This document shows positions 34,521-44,802 of a stretch of DNA of 64,000 bases, piece by piece. Under the pieces are notes generated by a model. It was not told the DNA's origin, ran no database searches, and saw nothing but the letters and a program-made list of their open reading frames with translations. Origin of the DNA: Brassica napus (lineage: Eukaryota; Streptophyta; Magnoliopsida; Brassicales; Brassicaceae); contig NC_063448.1 of assembly GCF_020379485.1 (NCBI RefSeq), positions 17,259,726 through 17,323,725 on the forward strand, read 5' to 3'. The first letter of the stretch is position 1. Each line of letters begins with the position of its first letter. Made by a program: the position numbers and the translations under genes.

Positions 34521-34531
34521 CCAAGGGGGAG
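34521..34531 (+). other. Polypurine tract of Copia element 2
   Basis: CCAAGGGGGAG directly precedes the 3' LTR. Confidence 0.75.
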
Positions 34532-34805
34532 TGTTATAAATCAATTGGTGGATGTCCATATCCGGCTCATACACTTAGAGAGAGAGACGGCCCAACCCTA
34601 GAGAGAGAGAGGCGGCCGCGAGACTTGGAGAAGAGAGAGAGACGGCTACAACTTGACTATTTCCTAATTCGTTTATGTTTATGATTTGTAATATTTCCTA
34701 TTATTGTATTTCCATTTATCTCTCTTGTAACCCCTATATATAGGGAACACTTATTCATTAATAATGTACAGAAACTTACGGTTTTAAATCCTTAAGTTTA
34801 CAACA
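34532..34805 (+). repeat. 3' LTR of Copia element 2
   Basis: 274 bp, TGTTATAAATCAATTGG...TTACAACA. Contains CCCCTATATATAGGG (about 34731-34745), a palindromic TATA region that is the probable element promoter. The 3' end faces BBE-like gene 2, 434 bp before its start codon. Confidence 0.9.
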
Positions 34806-34810
34806 ATAAT

Positions 34811-35239
34811 ATATTTATCCAAACCCTAAAGTAGCATCGAGATATATATGTTGATGTGGAACAGGAATCTGCAATAGCAGCCTGTATTATTATTATTTTT
34901 TTGATAAGTAATAGCAGCCCTGTATTTCAATCCGTTTTCTTGACCATGAGATAGAGTACTCCTCCAATACTTGATTACCATAGCCTATAGTAAGTTGCGT
35001 TACAAGTTCCATATATTAAAATATATCTCAAAGAAAAAAATCGAATAAGCTATTCAAATGACACCACCATATTTGAAAAAAAATAAAATCAAAGTAAACC
35101 TATATGACAAAAATCCAATTTTAATTGAAAAATTCAACGGATTTCTTTTGATAAAAGTTTTCCCTGACCCTGACGAAACTTTTTTCTATAAATTGAGATC
35201 AACGTAGAAGCGTAAGTCATATTACATCAAAACAAAAAT
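34811..35239 (+). promoter_or_regulatory. Remaining proximal promoter of BBE-like gene 2
   Basis: 429 bp between the Copia target duplication and the start codon. A TATA box TATAAAT at 35187-35193 lies 47 bp upstream of the ATG, leaving a leader of about 20 nt. More distal upstream DNA of this gene is on the other side of the Copia element (before 21406). Confidence 0.6.
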
Positions 35240-36826
35240 ATGAAAGAAGCACTATCCATATTGTGTCTTGTTCTTCTTGTTTCGGTTTCCGAAGCAGCAA
35301 TAACTAAACCACATTTTGGAAACTTCATCAGATGCCTTCGCTCTCGCACTAGTCAGGAGAATCCCATCAACGATGCCATCTTCACCGCCAAGAACACCAC
35401 CACCTTCTTGTCTTCTTACGTGTCATACACGAAAAACAAGAGGTTCACGAGCCCTAACTACAAAACACTGATGGCCATTGTCACGGCAAAACATGTATCT
35501 CATGTTCAGGCCACGGTGGCCTGCGCAAAGTCCAATGGCATCCAGCTACGTATCAGAAGCGGCGGTCACGACTACGAGGGGCTTTCTTACATGTCCGCTG
35601 TGCCATTTGTGATCCTCGATATGTTCAACCTTAGGTCAATTACCGTTGACGTGTCAAGCAAGAAAGCTTGGGTTCAAGCTGGTGCGACCTTGGGAGAGCT
35701 CTACACAAAGATAAACGACGCGAGCAAAACGTTAGCGTTCCCAGCTGGCGTCTGCGCAACCGTGGGAGCTGGAGGACACATCAGCGGTGGAGGGTACGGT
35801 AATCTCATGAGAAAATACGGAATCACGGTGGATCATGTTGTTGATGCTCAAATAGTCGATGTCAACGGCAAGCTCTTGAACCGGGCTAGCATGGGAGAAG
35901 ATCTCTTTTGGGCCATTCGCGGTGGTGGTGGTGGGAGTTTCGGAGTTATCCTCTCTTGGAAACTCAACCTCGTGGAGGTTCCAAGGATCATGACAGTGTT
36001 TAGGGTTAACAAAACATTGGAACAAGGAGGCACTGATGTTCTCTACAAGTGGCAGCTTGTCTCAACCAAACTTCCAGAAACTCTTTTCATCAGAGCAATG
36101 CCTCAGGTCGTAAATGGAACGAGGCGCGGGGAGAAAACCATCGCGGTTGTGTTCTATGCTCAGTTCATGGGGAGAGCCGATGAGCTGATGGCTATAATGA
36201 ACCAGAGCTTGCCTGAACTAGGGCTAAAACGTGAAGATTGTCAAGAAATGAGCTGGCTTAACACAACGTTGTTTTGGGCTGATTATCCTGCCGGCACACC
36301 GACAAGCATCCTCTTGGATCGACCGTCGAGCCCTGGAGATTTCTTCAAGAGCAAGTCAGACTACGTCAAGAAACCAATCCCCAAAGAAGGTATGGAGAAG
36401 CTTTGGGCGACAATGTTGAAATTCAAGAACGTTGTGTGGATGCAGTGGAACCCTTACGGTGGCGTGATGGATAGGATTCCGGCGACCGCCACGGCGTTTC
36501 CTCACCGGAAAGGAAACTTGTTCAAGATTCAGTACTTTACTACATGGTTGGACGCAAACACCACAGAAGCTAGCTTAAAAATGATGAGGGAGTTTTACGA
36601 GGTTGCGGAACCGTATGTGTCAAGCAACCCGAGAGAGGCGTTCTTTAACTACAGAGACATGGATGTTGGAAACAATCCGAGTGGTCAGACAAACGTCGAT
36701 GAGGCTAAGATCTATGGTTCGAAATATTTCTTGGGGAATTTGAAGAGGCTGATGGAAGTTAAAGCCAAGTATGATCCTGAGAACTTCTTCAAGAACGAGC
36801 AGAGTATTCCTCCTGCTAGTAACTAG
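35240..36826 (+). CDS. Berberine bridge enzyme-like FAD-linked oxidoreductase 2
   Basis: Secreted BBE-like flavoprotein, 528 aa, intronless. Signal peptide about 1-22. N-terminal conserved stretch NAIF/NDAIFT-AKNTTTFLSSYVS intact (residues 44-62), unlike gene 1. Bicovalent FAD attachment residues His110 (RIRSGGHDYEG) and Cys172 (VCATVGAGGHISGGGYG). Substrate and BBE C-terminal part has FFNYRDMDVG near 467-476 and ends PENFFKNEQSIPPASN. It is highly similar to gene 1 throughout, and their 3' flanks also align (AATAAGTTATGTG...GCAT), so they are tandem duplicates. Likely role by family: oxidation of an indolic or other specialised metabolite in the apoplast or ER-derived compartments. The exact substrate is unknown. 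Confidence 0.93.
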   Translation: MKEALSILCLVLLVSVSEAAITKPHFGNFIRCLRSRTSQENPINDAIFTAKNTTTFLSSYVSYTKNKRFTSPNYKTLMAIVTAKHVSHVQATVACAKSNGIQLRIRSGGHDYEGLSYMSAVPFVILDMFNLRSITVDVSSKKAWVQAGATLGELYTKINDASKTLAFPAGVCATVGAGGHISGGGYGNLMRKYGITVDHVVDAQIVDVNGKLLNRASMGEDLFWAIRGGGGGSFGVILSWKLNLVEVPRIMTVFRVNKTLEQGGTDVLYKWQLVSTKLPETLFIRAMPQVVNGTRRGEKTIAVVFYAQFMGRADELMAIMNQSLPELGLKREDCQEMSWLNTTLFWADYPAGTPTSILLDRPSSPGDFFKSKSDYVKKPIPKEGMEKLWATMLKFKNVVWMQWNPYGGVMDRIPATATAFPHRKGNLFKIQYFTTWLDANTTEASLKMMREFYEVAEPYVSSNPREAFFNYRDMDVGNNPSGQTNVDEAKIYGSKYFLGNLKRLMEVKAKYDPENFFKNEQSIPPASN

Positions 36827-38842
36827 TAGTGTTACTCAAATTTATTTATCGGTGTAATAAGTTATGTGTGCATGTGTTATCAGCCTATATTGTTTTCTTT
36901 ATTGTTCCATTTGTATTATGATCATTCGGTTGTATTTACTCTTTACACAATTAATGAATAATTTCACGGAGTCTATTCTCCTTGCAAATATTTTGGTTGA
37001 TCGGTTAGTAAAAGGGATTAGAATAGTAGAAGCCTTTAATTAGACCTAAGAAAATTAAAAGACTTAAAGATTAGCCGAAGCCTAACCTGGATTAGAATAT
37101 AGCCGAAGAAGCCTAACCCGTAATAAATAATACTAAACGAAGTAGTTAGCCCTAATCAGCAATGGCTACATGCTTATGTTTTGAAATAGTATATTCGATC
37201 GACCTAACTACAGCAATTGGCCTTTCTTGAAATGGTTTAACGTTTACCATTTGTTTTGTAATGAATGTCAATGGTTAGATCTCAAATATTTTTGTGCAAG
37301 TTATACCAATTCAAGAAACTTTTAAACCCAAAAGCACTATATATTTTTTTATACTTTGATTTCTAATAATGCTTTCATTGCAAAAGCAATGGTACAATTA
37401 GTTAAGTCAATTCTACTGATTAAATCAAATATCTTTACAAAAAGTATTATTTTTAGCGTTTGGGTATCGAAACCGTATAGTTTACATAGAAAGCATAATG
37501 TTTAACGTTTGGATGTAGAAAAATAATCTATGTCTACGAAAAAGGTCAAACGTAATCACTTGAGCTTAATTCTTGAATTGGTTTACGTACACGTTTGCTT
37601 TTAAACACATTCAGAATGTTGAAAAAAAATCCACGTGAAGGCTTTTTGTATTATACTGGTTTCTAAAATTGTTTAAAATATTTAAGTTGACTACTACTTT
37701 TCAAAGCATATTTCAACCAAAAATATTGTAACATTTAAATTTACGGTTAATTGATTATTGTTTAGGGTTTAATATTTATGGAGTAGGGTTGGATTAACAA
37801 ACTTTTACATAAATGTTTTATAAATTATTCTTAAATATTTACAAATGAGTTAAGAAAGTTAAACTTTTATAACATAGTTAAAGTATTTATAATAATAATT
37901 ATCTTTTAAGAGTAGATTTGGAAATTGGTATCAAATGGTTAAATTGAAATTTCTCATTTTTTTCTATAAACCAATTTACACCAAAAACATGTATAATTCA
38001 TTTATACAATTAGATAATTTACAACATGTACAATTTCTTTTAACCAACTCCTTTTTCTTTTCACATGTACAATTTCATTTGAGGGTAAAAATAGTAAGAC
38101 ATTAGAGCATTTACAATGTAAAACTCTATTTTTTTCTTCTAAAATAGAGTAAATCTATAGTGGAGTGAAAGTTAAAATAATTGAAACTAGAGTATGGTTG
38201 GAGCATTTATTACTACTACACACTCTTTTGAAGTTAAAAGTGGAATGAAATTGGAGATGATTTTAAAGTGTTTGGCTACTTAAAATAATTTTTTTTAGGT
38301 TTTTGGTTAATGATGATAATTTGAAGTAGTCTTGTAAATGTTTCCCTGTTCATTTCATAGTTGCTGTTACTATTTTTCATATATTTTGTGTGCAATTATA
38401 CTAACTTTTAAGAAGGTTGCTTATATGAGATTGATGTTTTGGATTTTGATTTTGTATTAGAAAGATTGATGTTTTAGAATATAATCAATGAATTTGTTTT
38501 TAAAACTAACACATAAATTAAAATGCAAAAAATATGAGTGGTGATTTTTATTGGTAAAAGCAAAAAGTAAAAAAAAACAAAAAATGCATTTCTTTTAATA
38601 TTCGTGAAAACTTTAAGATTCATATGTAAAAAAATATGTAGTAATTTTTTCATGGCAAGCAAATCTTTTTCAAGGATTCCTCTCCATAGACCGTTGGTCT
38701 TATCTTCCCAAATACACGACTAGGGCTTGTTTTGAGATTTATGGCGCATGAAACTATTACGGTATAAAAACTGGATGATCCATGTGACCATGCATATATA
38801 TATTTTAAATAGTTTGGAGATCGGATGATCCATGGGCACTTT
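36827..38842. other. Intergenic, AT-rich
   Basis: No gene is seen. 37020-37160 repeats AGCCGAAG...CCTAACC words. 38100-38260 begins TTAGAGCATTTACAATG and may be a decayed MITE. Minus-strand frames near 38474-38895 are short, AT-driven and without recognisable domains. Confidence 0.4.
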
Positions 38843-38928
38843 AAATCTCCATTGTTGTTGATATATAGTCTATAACTTGGATTGAAAATCTCCATTGTTG
38901 TTGATATATAGTCTATAACTTGGATTGA
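38843..38928 (+). repeat. 43-bp tandem duplication
   Basis: AATCTCCATTGTTGTTGATA through TATAGTCTATAACTTGGATTG occurs twice in tandem, directly before the SINE. The second copy contributes the left target duplication of the SINE. Confidence 0.9.
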
Positions 38929-38932
38929 TGTT

Positions 38933-39130
38933 AACCGGTGGCGCTTGAGGGATTAAACCCAATACGGTGAACTTTGGTTCGAACCCTGCTGGCCACACGG
39001 ATATGGACTATCGCTTTCTGCTCATTTGAATGCCCAGGAGAAGGTCTATCCGTGGGTTGTACCTCCAGCCGGGGGTTAGGCCTATATCTTTAATAGATCC
39101 GGGTTTAACCCTTTTATTTTCAAAATAAAA
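38933..39130 (+). mobile_element. tRNA-derived SINE
   Basis: 198 bp flanked by a perfect 16-bp target duplication AACTTGGATTGATGTT (38917-38932 and 39131-39146). An internal Pol III promoter is visible: A-box-like TGGCGCTTGAGG at 38939-38950 and a perfect B box GGTTCGAACCC at 38976-38986. The element ends in an AT-rich tail (TTTTCAAAATAAAA), as expected for LINE-mobilised SINEs. Resembles Brassicaceae SB-type SINEs in layout; family assignment needs a library search. Confidence 0.9.
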
Positions 39131-39250
39131 AACTTGGATTGATGTTTTGCATCTATATTATTGAATATTGATGATGTTTGCACCTATATGTAGAACAGTA
39201 TCTCCTAATTAAATTAATAAATAAATAGGAAAAACTCAAAAAATAGAAAA

Positions 39251-39290
39251 ACTATATTTGGATCCGCACAATCGTGCGGGTATTAATTTT
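39251..39290 (-). mobile_element. Possible Helitron 3' end (diverged)
   Basis: On the minus strand a hairpin CCGCAC-GATT-GTGCGG (39264-39279) is followed by ATCCAAATATAGT. Form and spacing are Helitron-like, but the terminal CTAG is changed to ATAG. No 5' end was identified. Confidence 0.35.
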
Positions 39291-39625
39291 CATGTTTATA
39301 TATATTTTACATAATTAGAATATATTATTAAAGTTACTTATATATTTAAATGTTTATATATAATTATTTTAAATATAACAATTTGATAGTTTTCATGTTG
39401 TAAGTTAATTGATTATTTCAAATCATCACATATATTTGGTATTTTTTATTATATATATTTTAAATTTATTTTTTATTCAATTATTATGATTCTGATCCAT
39501 GATTCAAAGCGCTAGATTTCCTTTATCAATATTTTTTTATATTTATTCATTTAAGATAATGACTATATCTATATATATAAGTTTAAGATAAGTTAATTTT
39601 ATACATGAATTATCTAATTTACTAA

Positions 39626-40880
39626 GGGGAAATTACATGTTTACCACTTTCATGCTACCACTTTTCATTTTTACCACCACTAAAGGGATATTTTCAAAAC
39701 TACCTTCTTCATTAAAAGGCAAAAGACTCTTATGCCCATGTTCTTTATATATATAATAAATAACTATTTAAATAAATAAAAATCTAAAACAATAAAAAAT
39801 AATTTTTTTAATTTTTTTCTGAATTATACTATTTCGAAATTCAAACTCTAAACCCTAAAACTCAACTCTAAACCCTAAACCATCAATCATAAACCCTATT
39901 TTTTTTAAATACGAACCCTAAACCCTAAACCATCAATCTTAAACCCTATTTTTTTTAAATAAACCCTAAACCCTGAAACATCAACTCTAAATCCTAAATC
40001 CCGAAACATCATATCTAAACCCTAAACCTTAAACCTTCAACTCTAAACCCTAAAACATCAACTCTAAACCTTAAACCCTAAACTTCAACTCTAAACCCTA
40101 AACCATCAACACTAAACCCTAAACTATCAACACTAAACCCTAGATCCTAAAAAGTAAACTCTAAACCCTAAACCCTAAAAAATTAACCCTAAACCCTAAA
40201 ACATAAACTCTAAACCCTAAATCCTAAAATTTAAACCCTAAAACCCTAGAGTTGATGTTTTAGGGTTTAGATATTGAAGATTTAGGGTTTATGTTTAGGG
40301 TTTAGAGTTGATGTTTTAGGGCTTAGATTTGAAGGTTTAGGGTTTTAGGGTTTAGGGTTTGAATTTCAGAAAAATATATGGTTTAGGGTTTAGGGTTTAC
40401 GTTTAGGGTTTAGAGTTGATGTTTTAGGGTTTTGATTTGAAGGTTTTGGGTTTAGGGTTTAGAGTTGATGTTTCGGGGTTTAGGGTTTAAAGTTGATGTT
40501 TCATGGTTTAGGGTTTAGAGTTGATGATTTAGGGTTTAAAGTTGATGTTTTAAGTTTAGATTTAGGGTTTAGGGTTTACGTTTAGGGTTTAGAGTTGATG
40601 TTTTAGGGTTTAGATTTGAAGTTTTAGGGTTTAGGGTTTAGAGTTGATGTTTCGGGGTTTAGGGTTTAGAGTTGATGTTTCATGGTTTAGGGTTTAGAGT
40701 TGATGATTTATGGTTTAGAATTATCTTTTAAGTTTAGATTAGTTAACCTTATGTTTTTTTTTGTCAAAGGTGATCAAAATGTTATAAATGTCTTTTACCC
40801 TTCATTAAATATGAGGGTAAAAGTGGTTAGTGTAAACATGAAAAGTGGTACTTTGAAAATAGTATTTTTGGCAATTTCTC
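39626..40880. mobile_element. MULE-type foldback element with telomere-like arms, copy 2
   Basis: Bounded by a perfect 9-bp target duplication ATTTACTAA (39617-39625 and 40881-40889), the length made by Mutator-like elements. Ends are short inverted repeats GGGGAAATTAC (left) and GGCAATTTCTC (right); the outer arms share CCACTTTTCAT / ATGAAAAGTGG. The centre is degenerate CCCTAAA repeats (39840-40250) inverted against TTTAGGG repeats (40250-40720), spaced by ATCAACTCTAAA-type words. 1255 bp, no transposase. The plus frame at 40700-40924 is not a gene. Confidence 0.85.
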
Positions 40881-40889
40881 ATTTACTAA

Positions 40890-41430
40890 TGTTAATCCGT
40901 TCTACCAACATATTATATTTGTAGCATAAATTTTTAATGTTTGTGAAAATAAAATATATTAATTTATCAGTTTAAAATAATTTTATCATATTTAGTTAAA
41001 TACAATATTTTATTTTAAAATGATAGATATAACTATAAAATAGTAAAATTGATATAATTTTTTCATTTTATAAAAGATAACTGAGTATATATATATTAAT
41101 GTATAATAACATTAATTTCATTACTAATTACAAAATTAGTGAAAATGTTTATATACAATTTTTGATAATTAAGATATTGTTATAATGTTTTTCAACACAT
41201 TTGTTAAGAAAATTGTATATATATATTTATATTTTAAATTAAAAGATATCAAATTATATTATGATTTAAGTAGTTAAGAGATTATATATTAGCATTAAGG
41301 AAATACATTTAATAAAAAATTTAAATGTTGATCCAAATAAAAATATCACACATGAATCAATGTGAGTTTGTTAACTAATCCGGATTTTTAGGAGTCGATG
41401 TTATATTAGGAATGATATATTATTAATCTA
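40890..41430. other. AT-rich intergenic
   Basis: Very AT-rich DNA without recognisable gene or complete element. Confidence 0.4.
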
Positions 41431-41700
41431 TATTATTAGTAATAAATGAATAATAACTGATTTCTAGTGAGCGTCCATTTTTAAAAAAATCACATATGAA
41501 TCAAGGTTGTGACTTCTGTTTTAATATATAAGATGAAGAAAGAGGAGAGATAAGTCTCATTTGAGAGACTCAAAATATTTTGTCATTTTGTCATTGGTTT
41601 AATTTTCTTTTTGTCTGAACTTTAATCACAAAATTAACTTTACTAATATTATATTTTGAAATATGATTGGTGAAAATTGATACCAATGTTGATCGTCCTT

Positions 41701-41894
41701 TAAGCATGATTAATTGGGAGTTCTTAAGGTGGAATTCTTAGCGGAGTATAAAAAACAGTCTTTTAACTTTTAACTAAAAAAAACTAAGAACCGACTCTTA
41801 AATATTTTATTTAAGAACCGGTTCTTAGTTTTTTAGTTAAAAGCTAAGAAACTATTTTTTATATTTCGATAAAAACCCTCTATTAATCATGCTT
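41701..41894. mobile_element. MITE, family B, copy in duplication A
   Basis: Full-length hairpin: left AAGCATGATTAAT...GAGTTCTTA, right end ATTAATCATGCTT. The centre holds inverted AACTAAAAAAACTAAGAACCG / CGGTTCTTAGTTTTTTAGTT. TTA occurs at both flanks (Tourist-like target). The ends resemble those of family A (GAGCATGATTA...GGTTCTTA). Confidence 0.75.
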
Positions 41895-42247
41895 TTAGGT
41901 TTTACGAAACACGCCACATATGCTTTCGACTGAGATCAGCGTCTTTTCCAGCAGCAAGAATATTAAATAATCATTTTCGAAAAAATATATTCAAATCATC
42001 ATTACAAGGAAACATGACCAAATCGACCATTTCTTAAAAGAAATATTTTGGTTTTTGAAACTTTGGATGAAATTTTGACAGATTTAAAAACAATCATTGG
42101 AAAATGGTCAGAAATATTGACAGATTTTAATCCCTTAGAATTTCCTTTGATTTTACAATAGAATTCAAAATGAAAAAGAGTTGAATATTAAGATTTTGAC
42201 TGGTTTTCATTAAAAACAAGAAAATCTCAAAATGTGTTGATGTGATA

Positions 42248-43392
42248 GGGCTGTTTGTTTCACCATTTGTCATCTCCATTCAGATGATTCATTTGTATGA
42301 TCTATTAAGATGATCCATTCAGACTTTTGTGATTGTTTGTTTATCCATCCAGATAGTTCATATAGATGAATCATCTAAATAGATCTTATGTTTGTTTATT
42401 TATTTTCATTTCCATCCAACTGAATTTAGTAAACAAATTACCAAAATACACTTGTGTTAATTTAATAATATATTTGATATTAATTTTAACTATCTTACAT
42501 TTAGTTATTTAGTCTAATATATTTACATTATAATTATTTCAAACTTAACGAGTTTTTTTGTGGTTTTGGCGGGAAAACAAGATTTTTTTGGTTTTAGCGG
42601 GAAAACACATTTTTCGGTTTTGGCGGAAAAAGAAATTTTTTTGGTTTTACCAGGAAAGCGCGTTTTTGCGGTTTTGGCAGGAAAATACGTTTTTACGGTT
42701 TTCGCAGGAAAACATGTTTTTGCGGTGTTCGTGGGAAAACGAGATTTTGGGTTTTGGTTGGAAAATGAGTTTTTTCGATTTTGGCGGAAAAAACGTGTTT
42801 TGGCGGGAAAATACGTTTTTTTTTTGTTTTGACGGGAAAATGAAAAAATTTAGCGGAAAAACGAGATTTTGCGATTTTTGCGGAAAAACACGTTTTTTGC
42901 GGTTTTTGCGGGAAAACGCGTTTTTGTAATTTTGGCGGGAAAAACGAGATTTTGCAATTTTGGCGGAAAAACACGTTTTTGCGATTTTGGCGGAAAACAT
43001 GTTTTTGTGTTTTGGCGGAAAATTGCGTTTTGGGGTTTCGGCATGAAAACATGTTTTTATGATTTTGGCATGAAAACACGTTTTTACGGTTTTTGCGGGA
43101 AAACACGTTTTCGTGGTTTTATCAGTTTTCGTGTGTAACAAAATGATATTATGTTTAGATTTGTAATTTGTGAATTACATTAATGACATAATAGACATTA
43201 TACTATTTTGAATGAACCATCTCCATTCAAATGATCCAAATTGGTTCAGCTGGATATACTTTAAAATTAAGCCTAAATTTCCGAAAGTCATCCGGATGGT
43301 CCATGCGAATGAGTTGCACTTTTAGTGTCTAAACAAACAAAATTCTCATATTCATTCAGATGGCTCATCCATATGGAGTAACAAACATGCCC
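42248..43392. mobile_element. DNA transposon carrying an E2F-site minisatellite
   Basis: The inverted ends are GGGCTGTTTGTTTCACC (left) and GGAGTAACAAACATGCCC (right). Flanked by ATA on both sides (42245-42247, 43393-43395). The paralogous copy B has the uninterrupted site GTGATAGACGA, which proves insertion and fixes the ends. Subterminal ATCATCT / GATGATTCATT words occur on both sides (CATCTCCATTCA repeated). No transposase. Ends and size fit a PIF/Harbinger-like MITE, but the target ATA is not the usual TWA, so the superfamily is open. Confidence 0.8.
42555..43130 (+). repeat. Minisatellite of ~29-bp units with TTTGGCGG cores
   Basis: About 20 imperfect units of the form GGTTTTGGCGGGAAAACACG plus TTTTTGC. 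TTTGGCGG, which fits the E2F consensus TTTSSCGS, occurs eight times, and TTTTGGCGGGAAAA occurs three times. Long frames on both strands (42558-42929, 42647-43141 and others) are translations of the repeat and not genes. Confidence 0.95.
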
Positions 43393-43756
43393 ATAGACGA
43401 TTGATTACCCAATACACAAAAGTGTCAATAATATAGTAGTACAAACTACAAAGTCGTCTCAAACAAAAACACGCTTTAATCCGTATTATTAGTAATAAAT
43501 GAATGATAACTGATTTTTAGTGAGAATTCATTTTTAAAAAAATCACACATGAATCAAGGTTGTAACTTCTGTTTTAATATATAAGATGAAGAAAGAGGAG
43601 AGATAAGTTTCTCATTTGAGAGACTCAAAATATTTTGTCATTTTGTCATTGGTTTAATTTTCTTTTTGTCTAAACTTTAATCACAAAATTAACTTTACTA
43701 ATATTATATTTTGAAATACGATTGGTGAAAATTGATACCAATGCTGATCGTCCTTT

Positions 43757-43950
43757 AAGCATGATTAATTGGAAGTTCTTAGGGTGGAGTTCTTAGAGGA
43801 GTATAAGAAACCGTCTTTTAACTTTTAACTAAAAAAACTAAGAACTGGCTCTTAAATATTTTAGTTAAGAACCGGTTCTTAGTTTTTTAGTTAAAAGTTA
43901 AGAGAGGGTTTATTATATTGTCTGATAAGAATCCTATGTTAATCAAGCTT
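43757..43950. mobile_element. MITE, family B, copy in duplication B
   Basis: Duplicated with the surrounding DNA. Same hairpin as 41701-41894 with a few changes (right end AATCAAGCTT instead of AATCATGCTT). Confidence 0.75.
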
Positions 43951-44661
43951 TTAGGTTTTCCGAAACACGCCACATATGCTTTCAACAGAGATCAGCGTCT
44001 TTTCCAGCAACAAGAATATCAAATAATCATTTACAAAAAAAAATATTCAAATCATCATTACAAGGAAACATGATCAAATCGACCATTTCTTAAAAGAAAT
44101 TTTTTGGTTTTTGAAACTTTAAATGAAATTTTGACAGATTTAAAAACAATCATTGGAAAATGGTCAGAAATATTGACAGTTTAATCCCTTAGAATTTCCT
44201 TTGATTTTACAATAGAATTCAAAATGAAAAAGAGTTGAATATTAAGATTTTGACTGGTTTTCATTAAAAACAAGAAAATATCAAAATGTGTTGATGTGAT
44301 GTGATAGACGACTGATTCCCCAATACACAAAAGTGTCAATAATATAGTAGTACAAAGTACAAACTACAAAGTCGTCGCAAACAAAAACACGCTTTAAATC
44401 CGCATTGTTGTTGATAAGGTGATGGCTTGAGATTCGCATCACAAACCCCATTGACTATCATGGGTTTTTCTTCTGATTAATATAACTTATTTTGGCCGAT
44501 AAAGAAAAGAAACTATATCTTGAATGAATAATTTAACAATGCATTTACTTAAAAGATTAGACGAGCCACTTATCCAGCTATCACCACTTGCTTACACTTT
44601 TTATTGGGCAATGGTGTAGACTTTTGAGTTACATTTGTAATAAGGCTTTAACTCAATAATA

Positions 44662-44692
44662 TGGGCCTAGGTTAAGCTGAATAAAAGGCCCA
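44662..44692 (+). promoter_or_regulatory. Site II elements of the RID1-like promoter
   Basis: TGGGCC (44662-44667) and GGCCCA (44687-44692) form a close inverted pair 110-140 bp before the start codon. TGGGCY site II elements, bound by TCP factors, are typical of plant genes expressed in dividing cells, which fits an RNA-processing helicase. Confidence 0.55.
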
Positions 44693-44802
44693 TTAACGTA
44701 GTAGTACGTCTCTCGTTTTAATCAGCGGCGAAGAAGCTGTATGCGTGTCGGAAGTTTTTTCGCGCTGCTGTGAACAAATCTCACGGTGAGAATTTACCGG
44801 TG

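Larger units (their letters stand above)
21411..34805 (+). mobile_element. Copia LTR retrotransposon 2, interrupted by a Gypsy element
   Basis: Starts TGTTATAAATGAATTGGTGG at 21411 and ends TTACAACA at 34805. The 5-bp target duplication ATAAT lies at 21406-21410 and 34806-34810. Copia parts are a truncated 5' LTR (21411-21577), a leader and gag (29448-31381), a decayed pol (31400-34400), a purine tract and a complete 3' LTR. A Gypsy element in the opposite orientation occupies 21578-29447. The last ~105 bp of the 5' LTR, the primer-binding site and probably part of the leader are missing at the left Gypsy junction. The retained LTR parts differ by about 8 substitutions in ~165 bp, so this insertion is older than Copia element 1. 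Confidence 0.9.
41431..44402. repeat. Tandem duplication (~0.9 kb unit), copy 1 interrupted
   Basis: Copy A is 41431-42247 plus 43393-43483. Copy B is 43484-44402. Both start TATTATTAGTAATAAATGAAT and end with AAACAAAAACACGCTTTAA...CCG. They share ATATAAGATGAAGAAAGAGG, the MITE described below, and CAATACACAAAAGTGTCAATA. Copy A is split by a 1145-bp insertion. Divergence is a few percent. Confidence 0.9.

Noticed and set aside
42555..43130. CRISPR-like array of regular repeats
   Set aside because: Units are contiguous without unique spacers, and the DNA is a plant genome. The same holds for the TCGGCCGA array at 4800-5095.
42558..43141. Long open frames on both strands rich in Phe/Lys
   Set aside because: They are translations of a ~29-bp minisatellite; the frame stays open because the unit lacks stops in several frames.
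42245..43395. Firm PIF/Harbinger assignment of the E2F element
   Set aside because: Ends fit, but the 3-bp target is ATA rather than TWA, and ATAG would also fit, so the superfamily was left open.
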